Shown here: piece by piece, positions 1 to 8,172 of the stretch
Numbering within the stretch: the first letter of the stretch is position 1
How the letters are laid out: each line of letters begins with the position of its first letter
DNA from: UBA8437 sp963694825
Lineage (GTDB): Bacteria; Planctomycetota; Planctomycetia; Planctomycetales; Planctomycetaceae
Direction of reading: 5' to 3'
Assembly: GCA_963694825.1 (NCBI GenBank)
Contig: CAVOEV010000022.1
Coordinates: 1 to 29,769 of the forward strand
Length of the DNA stretch: 29,769 nt
Notes under the pieces: model-generated
Seen by the model: the letters and a program-made list of their open reading frames with translations, nothing else
Databases searched by the model: none
Told to the model about the DNA's origin: nothing
Position numbers and translations under genes: made by a program

Positions 1-572
1 ACGGTGATGGCATCGAAGACGAGTCCGAGTTCTGCGGCGCGTCGAGCGCTGACGGGTGCTCCGCCGCAGATGATGTCGATGGCGTGGTGGAGTCCGACGA
101 GTCGAGGCAGTCGTTGCGACCCGCCCCAGGCGGGAAAGAGACCGATTTTGACTTCAGGCAGTGCGATTTGCACTTGGGGCCGATCCACCGCGATGCGATC
201 GTCCATCGCGAGGATGAGTTCGGTGCCGCCACCAAAGCACTTGCCGTCGACCAGTGCGACAGTGGGGAAGGGCAGTTTGCCGATGGCGGTGAACAGGTCG
301 TGACCGCTGGCGAGTCCCTGTTCGATCATGTCGTCGCTGGCGTCGACGAGTTGTCGGAGCTCGTTGAGGTCGGCTCCGGCGATGAACTGCCCGGGTTTTC
401 CACTAGCCAGCAGCAGGCCGCGAATGTCGTCGCGGCTGGCGAGTTGTCCGACGAGATCGGACAAGTCGGACATCACGTCGTGGCCGAGCGTGTTGACCGA
501 TTTTTCGGGCAAGTCGATCGTCAGCAGTACGATCGCATCGTCAAGTTCTTCGAGTGTCCACGCCGTGCTCAT
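1..572 (-). CDS. Enoyl-CoA hydratase/isomerase (crotonase fold), FadB/FadJ-like N-terminal part, partial
   Basis: About 190 N-terminal residues are visible; the gene runs off the left edge. The start is the ATG at 572-570, with GGAG nine bases upstream. Visible signatures are the acyl-CoA/oxyanion segment GQFIAGADLNEL (about 61-72), the loop KCFGGGTEL with Glu118, and LPEVKIGLFPAWGGSQRLPR with Glu140. These two Glu correspond to the catalytic pair of the hydratase domain of FadB-type multifunctional enzymes (established family knowledge). Hydration of trans-2-enoyl-CoA in beta-oxidation is the expected reaction. The GLFPAWGGSQRLPRLVG form resembles the trifunctional alpha-subunit type more than stand-alone EchA, but whether a 3-hydroxyacyl-CoA dehydrogenase domain follows cannot be seen. 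It lies 79 bp downstream of an acyl-CoA dehydrogenase on the same strand, so the two probably form a beta-oxidation operon. Confidence 0.88.
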   Translation of the reverse strand, partial: MSTAWTLEELDDAIVLLTIDLPEKSVNTLGHDVMSDLSDLVGQLASRDDIRGLLLASGKPGQFIAGADLNELRQLVDASDDMIEQGLASGHDLFTAIGKLPFPTVALVDGKCFGGGTELILAMDDRIAVDRPQVQIALPEVKIGLFPAWGGSQRLPRLVGLHHAIDIICGGAPVSARRAAELGLVFDAIT

Positions 573-630
573 GTCGATCCACTCCAGCGTTGGCAACACC
601 GACTGTCAAGAGATCGTCGGTCAGTCTGGT

Positions 631-669
631 CAGCTTGGTCAGTCAGCTTGGTCAGTCAGCTTGGTCAGT
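631..669. repeat. 13-bp tandem repeat, 3 copies
   Basis: Three exact head-to-tail copies of CAGCTTGGTCAGT occupy 631-643, 644-656 and 657-669, with a degenerate related copy just before (GGTCAGTCTGGT). The array covers the last codons and TGA stop of the acyl-CoA dehydrogenase (stop at 654-652) and extends into the gap before the crotonase gene. It probably arose by slippage and may have changed the dehydrogenase C-terminus. Confidence 0.9.
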
Positions 670-2631
670 TTCCGGTTCACTGTCCTGTTGATAGGTCATC
701 AGGACATCCTCGGGCACGATTCCATCGAGTAGCGAGAATCCGTTGTTGGCGATATCGAGTCCGAGTTGTGTGGCGTCGCGGACGTCCTGGGCGGAAGTTG
801 GCCGATGGGTCAATTGCCGGTGCAGGTCATTTCCGAGCACAACCGCGGCATCACGGACGAGCGGGTCGTCGTGTTGATCGGCCCAGAGTGCGGCGACGAG
901 CATGACGACATGGTCTTGGATTCTGGCCGACAGATTGGCCATGGCGATTTGTCGATCGGGGAGTTTGAGTTGGTGTGAGATCATGAGCGAGTCGATCGTG
1001 AGTCGGGACTTTTGGAGTCCATCGGAGGCGAATCGTGCGAGGCGTGCGAGGCGTGGGCACTTGAGATTCAGTGGCGGCCGTTTTCCGCCGCCGAGCAGTT
1101 GCCCGAGTCTCCAGGCGGTGTAGGCGGCGAGTTCACGTCTAAGCCGCCAGGCGTGGATGGGGTTCATGGGGTTGGGTCGTTTGAGTCCGAGTTCAACAGA
1201 GCGTCGTCCGATGGGTTCGAAGAACTTACGTCCGTGGTCCTTGATGAGAGATTTGAGGAAGGCCATTCCGAGCATTTCGCCTTCGCCTTCGTAGATGCAC
1301 GGTGCGAGAAACTCGTGGACGTTGTCGCCGAAGAGGTGTCCATGCAGGAAGGCACGACCGCCGTGGGTCTTCATGCACAGTTCGATCGCGGCTTCCTTCT
1401 GCGATTCGCTGCCAAAGATCTTGGCGATAATGCATTCCATTTCGCCTCGGTAGCCTTGATCGAGTTGCCAGCTACACCAATCGGTGAGTGCATCGCAGCC
1501 GACGATGAGTGCGGCTAACCGTCCGATCCGTCGCTGCACGAGTTCACGTCGGTTGATGGGTTGTCCGTAGGTAATGCGATAGCTTGCCCAAGGCAGCATT
1601 CCGGCCAGCATGAGACGCATCGACCCTGCTGCGGTGGCACACAGTGCGACTCGACCGCGGTTGAGTCCGTGGTAGGCGATGGTCAGTCCGTCGCCGGTTT
1701 GCGGTTCGAGCAGGTTGTGGCGAGGGACTCGGAAGTTCGTGAATTTCAGGCCATTATTGAACGAGTGTTTGAGAGCATGGATGCCGTAGGGGATGACCTG
1801 GAAGTGTTCATTTTCGTGTTCGGGCAGGTCGGCGATCAGGACGGCGGGTCGGTCGTCGATCCGGCAGACGAGTCCGATGGTGCGTCCGGGCACGGCGTTG
1901 GTGATGAACAGTTTTTCGCCGTTGACGACGTAGTGGTCCCCGTCGAGCGTGGCGGTGGTCTTGAGTGCGGTGAGGTCGGATCCGGCGCCGGGTTCGGTGA
2001 GCGCAAAGGCGGAGATACGTTGGCCGCTAGCGAGGCTGGGCAGCAGCCGTTGTTTCTGTTCGTCGGTGCCAAATTCGATCAGTGGATCGACCGCACCAAT
2101 GCATCCGTGCACGCTGGCCAGCCCGGCGACGGTGGCATCGCGGGTGGCCATGCGAGTCAGGAAGCGGGCAAACTGAGCGAAGCTGGACCCGGATCCTCCG
2201 TATTGTCGATCGACCAGAAGGCCCCAGTAGCCGGCATCGGCGAGTGCTTCGAGAGTTTGCGGGGTGATCTTGCGGTTGTGATCGAGCAGGGTGCCCGACC
2301 GTTTTCGGTCGGCGATCGTGGCCAACGAGGCGGCCATGACACGCTCGGTGGCGTCGTCGTGGGGGACGTCGTGGGGAGCGAAGAGATCGACGGGGTACGA
2401 ACGTCCCCAGGTGGCTTGGTGGATCGGGCTGCCGACGGTCTGGTACTTGCGATCGAAGAGTGATTCGACCTGTTCATCGGCCCGGTCGATGGCTCCGGTG
2501 GTCCGTGCCTCCAGATCGCTCTTCCCCCCGAGTGTCAGTGCGGTTTCGACGAAACTCACCTCGATGGACTCGGTCACCTCGGGACTGGAGTTCGACGAGT
2601 CCTTGTGCACGTCCGTGTCGGGTGCACTCAT
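652..2631 (-). CDS. Acyl-CoA dehydrogenase, long (659-aa) form
   Basis: FAD-dependent alpha,beta-dehydrogenation of acyl-CoA, first step of beta-oxidation. The core shows the ACAD FAD/substrate signature AFALTEPGAGSDL (about 208-220), the middle beta-domain (GEKLFITNAVPG), the C-terminal helical domain and IYEGEGEMLGMAF (about 445 onward), where the Glu aligns with the catalytic base region of MCAD-type enzymes. At 659 aa it is far longer than the ~380-aa minimal ACAD: there is an N-terminal extension of about 75 residues and a C-terminal helical extension of about 170 residues, as in long membrane-associated FadE/VLCAD-like enzymes. The start is placed at the ATG 2631-2629 because GAGG lies eight bases upstream; an upstream in-frame start at 2700 would add 23 unsupported residues. 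Its partner downstream is the crotonase-fold gene. The C-terminus runs into a 13-bp tandem repeat. Confidence 0.92.
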   Translation of the reverse strand: MSAPDTDVHKDSSNSSPEVTESIEVSFVETALTLGGKSDLEARTTGAIDRADEQVESLFDRKYQTVGSPIHQATWGRSYPVDLFAPHDVPHDDATERVMAASLATIADRKRSGTLLDHNRKITPQTLEALADAGYWGLLVDRQYGGSGSSFAQFARFLTRMATRDATVAGLASVHGCIGAVDPLIEFGTDEQKQRLLPSLASGQRISAFALTEPGAGSDLTALKTTATLDGDHYVVNGEKLFITNAVPGRTIGLVCRIDDRPAVLIADLPEHENEHFQVIPYGIHALKHSFNNGLKFTNFRVPRHNLLEPQTGDGLTIAYHGLNRGRVALCATAAGSMRLMLAGMLPWASYRITYGQPINRRELVQRRIGRLAALIVGCDALTDWCSWQLDQGYRGEMECIIAKIFGSESQKEAAIELCMKTHGGRAFLHGHLFGDNVHEFLAPCIYEGEGEMLGMAFLKSLIKDHGRKFFEPIGRRSVELGLKRPNPMNPIHAWRLRRELAAYTAWRLGQLLGGGKRPPLNLKCPRLARLARFASDGLQKSRLTIDSLMISHQLKLPDRQIAMANLSARIQDHVVMLVAALWADQHDDPLVRDAAVVLGNDLHRQLTHRPTSAQDVRDATQLGLDIANNGFSLLDGIVPEDVLMTYQQDSEPETDQAD

Positions 2632-2885
2632 GCGTGGGACCTCATGCAGGACGGTGTGGGCTACCGGGGCCACCCTAGTCAAACGATGCTGACGTCCCAA
2701 GCCTGTCGTATTGTGGATTGGTCGTAAGTCGAGTGTTGAAAGTGGGATTGGTGGTTGGTTGGTTGCCTGGTTTGCTGGACAGTCGCAACTGAGGTATCTT
2801 CAGTTCGTCTGGAAATCTGGTTGCAAACCGCGGTGGTGTGTGGCTTGTCGAGTGGTGAACAGGGTGCAGGCGGGGGACGACACGC

Positions 2886-4067
2886 GTGCTGGACAGGAAT
2901 TTATTGGGGCTTGGTGGTTTGGTTGTGGCCGTATTGATCGGCTGCAGTGATGCGGATCCGGCCAAGTCACCGGGCGGGGGCGGGGGCGGGGTCGTGGTAC
3001 CCGTGGAAGCCCAATCGCCGCGAGTCGAGACAACTGGTGTGCCGTTGGAGGCCAGGGATGTCGAGAAGGCTGACGTGTTGTTGGCGGCCTTGGCGACATC
3101 GGTGGACTTGGCTGCGGCATTGCGAGCCACTGCACTGCGGGCCCGGATCGACTCGAACGGCCAGCCGGTGATTCTCGATTTCCATGGCCGCCACCTGACC
3201 GACGACGGACTCGGTCGACTCGCGGGCCTGGTCAAGCTCGAGCAGTTGTTTCTCGGCCAGCAGGCCGCCATCACCGACATCGGTCTGGAACATCTCAAGG
3301 GGCTGACCGCCCTGAAGAGACTCAGCCTCGAAGACACTTCGATCGGCGACTCGAATCTCGTGGCTCTGGCCGGGCTCAAGACTCTGCAGCAACTCAACCT
3401 GTCGCGAACCCAGGTCAGTTCGGTCGGTCTGGAGCAGATCAAGGGGTTGACGGCTCTGGTCGAATTGAAGCTGTCGAGTACGGTGGTGACCGATGCCGGA
3501 TTGGCTCATTTGAAGCCATTGACCAAGCTCCAGCGTCTGGACCTGTCCAACACCGATGTCTCTTCGGCGGGTCTGGAATCGTTGGTTGGGCTGAAGCTCC
3601 AGGACTTGGATCTCGCCGGCACTCGAGTGGATGACTCGGGGCTGGGTCATCTCAAGGCGATGACTACTCTTCGCCGCCTGCACCTTTCGTCGGGCATTGG
3701 CGACGCCGGTCTGTTGTCGATCCAGTCGTTGGGGAGTTTGGAGTTCTTGAGTGTTGGCGGCAGTGGGACGATCAGCGACACGGGCATCGGTCATTTGAAG
3801 AGTCTGACTCGGTTGCGGCGATTGGACCTGTCGGGAACCGGCCTGACCGACTCGGGGCTGTTGTCGTTGAAGGTGTTGATCCATCTGGAGCGATTGGATC
3901 TGGCAAGGACGCGGATCACCGATTCGGGTCTCAGGCATTTGCGAGGCTTGGTGAAGCTGCGAGAACTGGACCTGACCGGAACGCGGATGCGTTCCGGTGC
4001 GGTTCGGCAGTTGCGGGCTGCGTTGCCGGCTTGCCGGATCATCGGAGTGGGTAGCGGTCGGTCGTAG
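2886..4067 (+). CDS. Leucine-rich-repeat lipoprotein
   Basis: 393 aa, GTG start preceded by GGGGGA eight bases upstream. The N-terminus is a lipoprotein signal with lipobox LIGC, so Cys20 would be lipidated, followed by a Gly-rich linker (residues about 29-36). From about residue 95 to the end there are roughly eleven LRRs of about 24 residues with the pattern LxxLxLxxTxIxDxGLxHLxGL, including TDAGLAHL, TDSGLLSL and TDSGLRHL. This is the planctomycete-type LRR with a TDxGL turn; such proteins are thought to be protein-binding surface or periplasmic scaffolds. No catalytic domain is present, so the ligand is unknown. It is transcribed divergently from the acyl-CoA dehydrogenase across a 254-bp gap and lies 42 bp upstream of the sugar isomerase-like gene. 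Confidence 0.88.
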   Translation: MLDRNLLGLGGLVVAVLIGCSDADPAKSPGGGGGGVVVPVEAQSPRVETTGVPLEARDVEKADVLLAALATSVDLAAALRATALRARIDSNGQPVILDFHGRHLTDDGLGRLAGLVKLEQLFLGQQAAITDIGLEHLKGLTALKRLSLEDTSIGDSNLVALAGLKTLQQLNLSRTQVSSVGLEQIKGLTALVELKLSSTVVTDAGLAHLKPLTKLQRLDLSNTDVSSAGLESLVGLKLQDLDLAGTRVDDSGLGHLKAMTTLRRLHLSSGIGDAGLLSIQSLGSLEFLSVGGSGTISDTGIGHLKSLTRLRRLDLSGTGLTDSGLLSLKVLIHLERLDLARTRITDSGLRHLRGLVKLRELDLTGTRMRSGAVRQLRAALPACRIIGVGSGRS

Positions 4068-4109
4068 CGTTGTGTGTATTGCGAGCGGGGGGGCGAGGAG
4101 AGGACGGTC

Positions 4110-4943
4110 ATGCGACTTTCGTTTTACACCTACAGTTACACCGACCGGTTGAAGATGCCGATCGTGGCTTGTCTCGAGCGAATTGCCGAGGTGGGGTATT
4201 CGGGGATCGACGTGTCGGGCACCAACGGCAACTCGGCCGATCCACTCTCGTTTTCCGTCTCACGCCGCAAGCTGACGCGTCGCACTGTCGAACGGTTGAA
4301 GTTGCGAGTCGAGGCCGTGATCACTCATGCTCAACTCACCGACACGCTCTCGGACCCGAAGCGGTCGGATCTGGATCTGGTCGGTTCGGTCGACCTGGCT
4401 GCGGATCTGGGTGCGACGGTGGTGACGTTTCACATGGGGGGATATCACGAGGGATTGGATCGGAAGTCCGAGTGGAAGGCGGCGGTGTCTGCGATTCGCC
4501 GGGCTGCGGATCATGCTGCGTCGAAGCATGTGCGGCTGGCCGTGGACGGGATCTGGCCGGTTTGGATTAACGACAGCATTGAAGCTCAGCAACGGCTGTT
4601 TGACGATGTGGACCACGAGTCGTTCGGGATCAACTTCGATCCCTGCTATTTGACGTTGATGGGCATCGATCCGTCGAAGCTGGCCGGTCGTTTTGCCAAG
4701 CGAATCGTCCACGCTCATTTGAAAGACCACCGCGGCAGTTACCCGAAGTGGACTCATCTGTTGCCCGGGGCTGGCGTGCTGGCCTACGACCGGATCTTCC
4801 GCGGTCTGAAGGCGGCGGGATTCGGAGCGAGTGCATCGGTCGAGTGTTTTACGAACATGAAGTTCGAAACGGCCTGCGACGAGTGCTTCACGGCGATGGT
4901 CACGGCGGCCGGTGCCGGAGGCGTCCGGTTCACTCGGAATTGA
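4110..4943 (+). CDS. Sugar phosphate isomerase/epimerase-like TIM barrel protein
   Basis: 277 aa, matching the length of the xylose-isomerase-like/AP-endonuclease-2 family. I chose ATG 4110 because GAGAGGA lies directly upstream; an upstream GTG at 4074 is less likely. Beta-strand signatures in order: RLSFYTYSYT (strand 1), TFHMGGYHEG, GINFDPCYL (Asp177), VHAHLKDHRG (His201, His203) and ASVECF (Glu245), the usual positions of the divalent metal site in this fold. Two positions look unusual: the first metal Glu, normally in an E-N-H type motif, appears as Asp146 in LAVDGIWP, and the usual His of DPxH is Tyr180. No signal peptide, so cytoplasmic. Substrate cannot be told from sequence. Confidence 0.82.
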   Translation: MRLSFYTYSYTDRLKMPIVACLERIAEVGYSGIDVSGTNGNSADPLSFSVSRRKLTRRTVERLKLRVEAVITHAQLTDTLSDPKRSDLDLVGSVDLAADLGATVVTFHMGGYHEGLDRKSEWKAAVSAIRRAADHAASKHVRLAVDGIWPVWINDSIEAQQRLFDDVDHESFGINFDPCYLTLMGIDPSKLAGRFAKRIVHAHLKDHRGSYPKWTHLLPGAGVLAYDRIFRGLKAAGFGASASVECFTNMKFETACDECFTAMVTAAGAGGVRFTRN

Positions 4944-5009
4944 CCCGAGGTGCCTTGTGTTCCAAGTCCTTCAACTGGCGGCTGGTGCCTGGCGTCCCGT
5001 CTTCGTCGT

Positions 5010-5195
5010 CTAGTCTTCGTCGGCGCGTTGACGGGAGTGTGATCGCGAGTTCAGTGGTCGTTCGGTCCCGGGCGGCATCCACCCGGTTGGCTCGGTTTCA
5101 CCGGCTCGCTTGAACAGTTCTCGCGACGACCACATTGAGCGGATGTCCGTGCACTGTTTCCGGATTTCCGCCTGTGTTGGCAGGTAAATGTCCAT
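5010..5195 (-). CDS. Conserved-looking small protein, 61 aa, unknown function
   Basis: Start ATG 5195-5193 is preceded by GAGGGA six bases upstream, better than the further upstream ATG at 5219. The protein begins with LPTQAEIRKQC, then IRSMWSSRELFKRAG and TEPTGWMPPG, and ends in a charged tail. The pattern (short acidic helix, a WSxxEL/ERxxR-like segment, then a Trp-Pro segment) resembles a family of small planctomycete proteins I remember, but I cannot name it. There is no signal peptide or transmembrane segment. It is isolated: downstream of the glycosyltransferase on the same strand but separated from it by 324 bp holding a strong hairpin. Confidence 0.6.
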   Translation of the reverse strand: MDIYLPTQAEIRKQCTDIRSMWSSRELFKRAGETEPTGWMPPGTERPLNSRSHSRQRADED

Positions 5196-5519
5196 GGTCT
5201 GTCCCTCGGTCCTCATCAACTCGTCTCGATGTATCTTATGCGCCGACGACGGGTGATTGTTGGAGGGAAATGTCGAAATCGGGTGCAAATGGCGGGTGAA
5301 GAGGTGGGAGTCTGGAGCGTTTCTGGTGACTTGTGTGCTGGGAAACAGCAGAAAACTGATCGAGATTGTTCAGGATCGTACCAGTCTTGTTCTCGATGCT
5401 GTTGCGGTTGGTGTTTTCGGACGACAGTTGGTCGATTGGCGACCGTAGCGGTTTTCTCAGGGACTGGCTCACCGGCCGCAGGGGGGGGCGGTGAGCCAGT
5501 TCCTGCCGAGTGAGGTGGG
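5196..5519. other. Intergenic region of 324 bp
   Basis: No credible gene is seen. Short open frames here lack ribosome binding sites and resemble no known protein. The only clear structure is the long hairpin at 5458-5505. The promoter of the 61-aa gene (minus strand) should lie in this stretch, but I see no convincing -35/-10 pair. Confidence 0.6.
5458..5505 (-). terminator. Long stem-loop after the glycosyltransferase gene
   Basis: Arms 5458-5474 and 5489-5505 pair over 17 positions: 16 Watson-Crick and one G-T. The core is ACTGGCTCACCG against CGGTGAGCCAGT, with a 14-nt loop containing eight consecutive G. It starts 14 bp past the stop codon of the glycosyltransferase. No T-run follows the stem on either strand, so it is not a classical rho-independent terminator; a 3' mRNA-stabilising or U-less terminator hairpin is the likelier role. 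Confidence 0.6.
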
Positions 5520-6701
5520 TTAGTTGGGGAGGATGTTGTCGACGAATTGTTCGTCGTGGCCGTCGAGTACGGCGTCCCACTGTTCGAGGAACTTCTGTTC
5601 GTTGAATCGCTCGAGTACTTCCGGTGCTCGAGCGGCGAATCGGTCTCGCAGTTGCGGGTCGCTCATCAGTCGGTCCAGTGCCGCTTCGAGTTGATCGAGG
5701 TCGTTTGCGGGGACGACGAGTCCGTCGATTTCGTTGCGAACAATTTCGCCCGGTCCGCTGGGGCAATCGAGTGTCACGACGGGCAGGCCACAGGCAAGCG
5801 CTTCGGCGACGACGTTGCCAAAGCCTTCGTAACGGGACGGCAGGACGAAGAGTTCGGAGGAAGTCAATCGGTCCTCGACATCGGCGACCCAACCTGGCAG
5901 CGAGACCTGCTGGCCGAGCCGCAGTTCGTCGACGAGTTGTTCGAGTTGCTTGCGCTGATCGCCTTCGCCGAGCAGCACGAGATGCCAGTCGGGGTGCCGT
6001 TGGACGAGTCGGCTGAAGATGGGCAGCAGTCGGTCGAATCCTTTCTGAGGATGCAGTCGTCCGATGCCGAGGAGGACGTGTCGAGCGGGCTGGTTGTCGG
6101 CTGGGTTGTCGGGTGCGTTGGGTGTTTCTGAAATCGAACCGGTTTCTGGTCGACGTGCGGGATTGGGGATCACGTGGACTGGTTTTCGCGGGGCCAGTCG
6201 TCGGCACCAGTCTCGGACCGAGTGAGTCAGCACGACCTGAGCAGAGCAGTCGGGGTAGGTGCGTCGTCGCAACCAGTTCCAGACCCGACCGGGTTGGTGG
6301 TGCCTGGGGTCGATGCGTTCGCAGACGATGACCGGGTCATCGAGTTTGGCAGCGGCCTTGAGAGTGATGACATTCATGCGGTCGATGAAGCTGATGATGG
6401 TCTGAGGCGATCTGTGTTGCAGGACGTCTTGCAGGGCAGCGATACGTCGGCGGTTGTTCGAGATGGCTTGGAGCAGTCCGCTGGAGTGTCCGACGAGGTC
6501 GAGACCGATGCGAGTGACGTTATTGGCGAGCGGGTAGTTGTCGGAGTCGGGCGAGTCGAGGGTCACCAGTGCGACGTCATGACCTTGCTGTGCCCAGCAG
6601 CGAGCCAGGTGAGCCATGTCGCGTTCGGCTCCGCCCTGTGCCAGCGAGTGGATCACGAGTGTCAGGCGGCGGGGCAGCTTGGGGACGTGCTCGTGGGTCA
6701 T
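5520..6701 (-). CDS. Glycosyltransferase, GT4-like (GT-B fold)
   Basis: 393 aa when started at ATG 6701-6699, giving an N-terminus that enters directly into the first Rossmann strand (RRLTLVIHSLAQGGAERDM). The GGAE glycine loop (about 23-26) is typical of GT4 acceptor domains. The donor half has GIGRLHPQKGFDRLL (about 212-225), the lid segment LPGWVADVEDRL and SRYEGFGNVVAEALACGLPVV, containing the EX7E motif (Glu292, Glu300) that binds the nucleotide-sugar. Expected role: retaining transfer of a sugar to a lipid-linked or polysaccharide acceptor at the cytoplasmic face of the membrane. The open frame extends to 7055, but that extension reads through the 11-bp tandem repeat and carries no domain; I reject it. 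ATG 6710 is a close alternative. It is divergent from the SGNH operon. Confidence 0.88.
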   Translation of the reverse strand: MTHEHVPKLPRRLTLVIHSLAQGGAERDMAHLARCWAQQGHDVALVTLDSPDSDNYPLANNVTRIGLDLVGHSSGLLQAISNNRRRIAALQDVLQHRSPQTIISFIDRMNVITLKAAAKLDDPVIVCERIDPRHHQPGRVWNWLRRRTYPDCSAQVVLTHSVRDWCRRLAPRKPVHVIPNPARRPETGSISETPNAPDNPADNQPARHVLLGIGRLHPQKGFDRLLPIFSRLVQRHPDWHLVLLGEGDQRKQLEQLVDELRLGQQVSLPGWVADVEDRLTSSELFVLPSRYEGFGNVVAEALACGLPVVTLDCPSGPGEIVRNEIDGLVVPANDLDQLEAALDRLMSDPQLRDRFAARAPEVLERFNEQKFLEQWDAVLDGHDEQFVDNILPN

Positions 6702-6769
6702 CGTGAACATGTAGCAGAAGCACCGGGTTTGCGACGAGACCTGTTCGGGGTGTTGGGTTGTGGATCGCG

Positions 6770-6833
6770 TTGTCGAGGAGTTGTCGAGGAGTTGTCGAGG
6801 AGTTGTCGAGGAGTTGTCGAGGAGTTGTCGAGG
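6770..6833. repeat. 11-bp tandem repeat in divergent promoter region, 5.8 copies
   Basis: Five exact copies of TTGTCGAGGAG occupy 6770-6824, and a sixth partial copy (nine bases) ends at 6833. The array lies between the divergent starts of the glycosyltransferase (6701) and the first SGNH hydrolase (6895). An 11-bp period is close to one DNA helical turn, so the copies face the same side of the helix. It may be a slippage array or a set of phased protein-binding sites. Confidence 0.92.
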
Positions 6834-6894
6834 CCTGGTTGCGTGACTTTGCTGCCTCGACATACGATGCGGGCGGCGAATCTGAGGGAGTTGC

Positions 6895-8172
6895 ATGGGA
6901 TTGTCATCCGAGTCTGAAGCGGCGGTCGTGTCACCTGCGGGATCGAGTCGTCTGAAACGTCGCACGGCGTATTGGAAGCGGTTTGCGTTGATGGTGTTGG
7001 TGTTGGTGGCGATCCTGAAGCCAGCCGACTGGTTGTTGGGAGTGTTGGCCGACACACGGCTTCGTCATCTGTTGCGTCTGGAGCCTGGCGTCGAGGTACG
7101 TCATCGCAGTGGCGAGTTCGACTACGTGTTTCGGACCAACGTATTGGGATTTCGGGGCCGTTTGGTTTCCGAGTCGAAGCCGGCGGGTCATCGTCGCCTG
7201 TTGGTATTGGGCGATTCGTTCGTGGCCGGTGTTGGCGTGACCGACGAGTCGGTCTTCACCGAGCGGTTGGCCAACGCTTGGGCCGGGCAGCGGATCGACG
7301 TGGTGAACGTGGGTCGGGCCGGGACGAGTACGATTCGCGAGTTGACGTTGTATCGTCAGATTGGTCGTCGTTTCGATCCGGACGTGGTGTTGCTGGTTTA
7401 TTACCTGGGCAACGATTTGGCGGAGGTTGTGGAGGAGGAGACGGATTCCGAGTTGTTGGACTGGCGTCCTGGTGGGGGTGTTCGTCAGTTGGCCTATTTT
7501 TGGTGTCCGAACATTTACCTCGAACTGGCGATGCAGAAGCGGCGTTCATCGGCCGGTGCTGCGGCAGGTCGGCGGAGCGAGTCGGAGGTGGTGGATTGGA
7601 TTCGTGCCGAGGCTTTATCGGGTGGCGTGGATGCTGACTTGGCGGAAGGTCGATACCGTCGTCTTCCCGTGTCGATTCGTCGATTGGCCGAGGCGGGCGA
7701 GTTGCCGGGCTACCGATACCTACAGGCCTGTCTCGATCCTGGCCGATACCGCAACAGCCTGGATCCTGATGACCAGTTTGCACGGCGGGCCTGGAGTCGA
7801 ACTCGGGACCACCTGGAGACACTGCGTGAGTTGATCGAGGGTCGTGGAGGCACGTTGATGCTGGCGGTGATCCCCGACGCGTCGCAGGTGTCGTCGGCAG
7901 CTTTGGAGTTCAACCGCGAGTTGGGTTTCGAGGTCGACGACGGCTGGTTGACTCGACCGGGGCGAACGGCCGAGTTGTTGTCCGAGTGGGCGGAGTTGTC
8001 GGGTGTGGGGTTATTGGATTTGCGTCCGGTGTTGTGCGAGACCGACTCGGGATCATTCTTTGTCCAGGACGGTCATTGCACATCCGAAGGCCACCGGGCG
8101 ATTGCGGGTGCGATTGGCAGTTGGGATCGGTTGCTTCGGGAGTTGGCGGTGAGTGAAGGAGGTCGGGAGTGA
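6895..8172 (+). CDS. Membrane-anchored SGNH/GDSL hydrolase-like protein (first of pair)
   Basis: 425 aa. A basic N-terminus (LKRRTAYWKR) precedes one transmembrane helix (about 30-50), so the catalytic part should face the periplasm. SGNH blocks in order: LVLGDSFVAG with Ser108, VGRAGTST with the block-II Gly, YYLGNDL with Asn173, and near the C-terminus DGHCTSEGH with Asp392 and His394. The preceding RTNVLGFRG element is common in planctomycete SGNH proteins. Family members are esterases or O-acyl/acetyl-hydrolases and transferases acting on polysaccharides (AlgX/AlgJ type also use a D-x-H block); the substrate is not evident. ATG at 6895 is chosen because it places the basic stretch before the helix. 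First gene of a four-gene operon; its stop overlaps the next start (GTGA). Confidence 0.83.
   Translation: MGLSSESEAAVVSPAGSSRLKRRTAYWKRFALMVLVLVAILKPADWLLGVLADTRLRHLLRLEPGVEVRHRSGEFDYVFRTNVLGFRGRLVSESKPAGHRRLLVLGDSFVAGVGVTDESVFTERLANAWAGQRIDVVNVGRAGTSTIRELTLYRQIGRRFDPDVVLLVYYLGNDLAEVVEEETDSELLDWRPGGGVRQLAYFWCPNIYLELAMQKRRSSAGAAAGRRSESEVVDWIRAEALSGGVDADLAEGRYRRLPVSIRRLAEAGELPGYRYLQACLDPGRYRNSLDPDDQFARRAWSRTRDHLETLRELIEGRGGTLMLAVIPDASQVSSAALEFNRELGFEVDDGWLTRPGRTAELLSEWAELSGVGLLDLRPVLCETDSGSFFVQDGHCTSEGHRAIAGAIGSWDRLLRELAVSEGGRE

Noticed and set aside
631..669. CRISPR-like array
   Set aside because: Head-to-tail 13-bp copies with no spacers and no cas genes.
5458..5505. Classical rho-independent terminator
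   Set aside because: Strong stem but no T-run on either strand after it; kept as a terminator-like hairpin with reduced confidence.
6702..7055. Longer glycosyltransferase starting at 7055
   Set aside because: The extension translates the 11-bp repeats into low-complexity sequence, overlaps the divergent SGNH gene, and has no domain.
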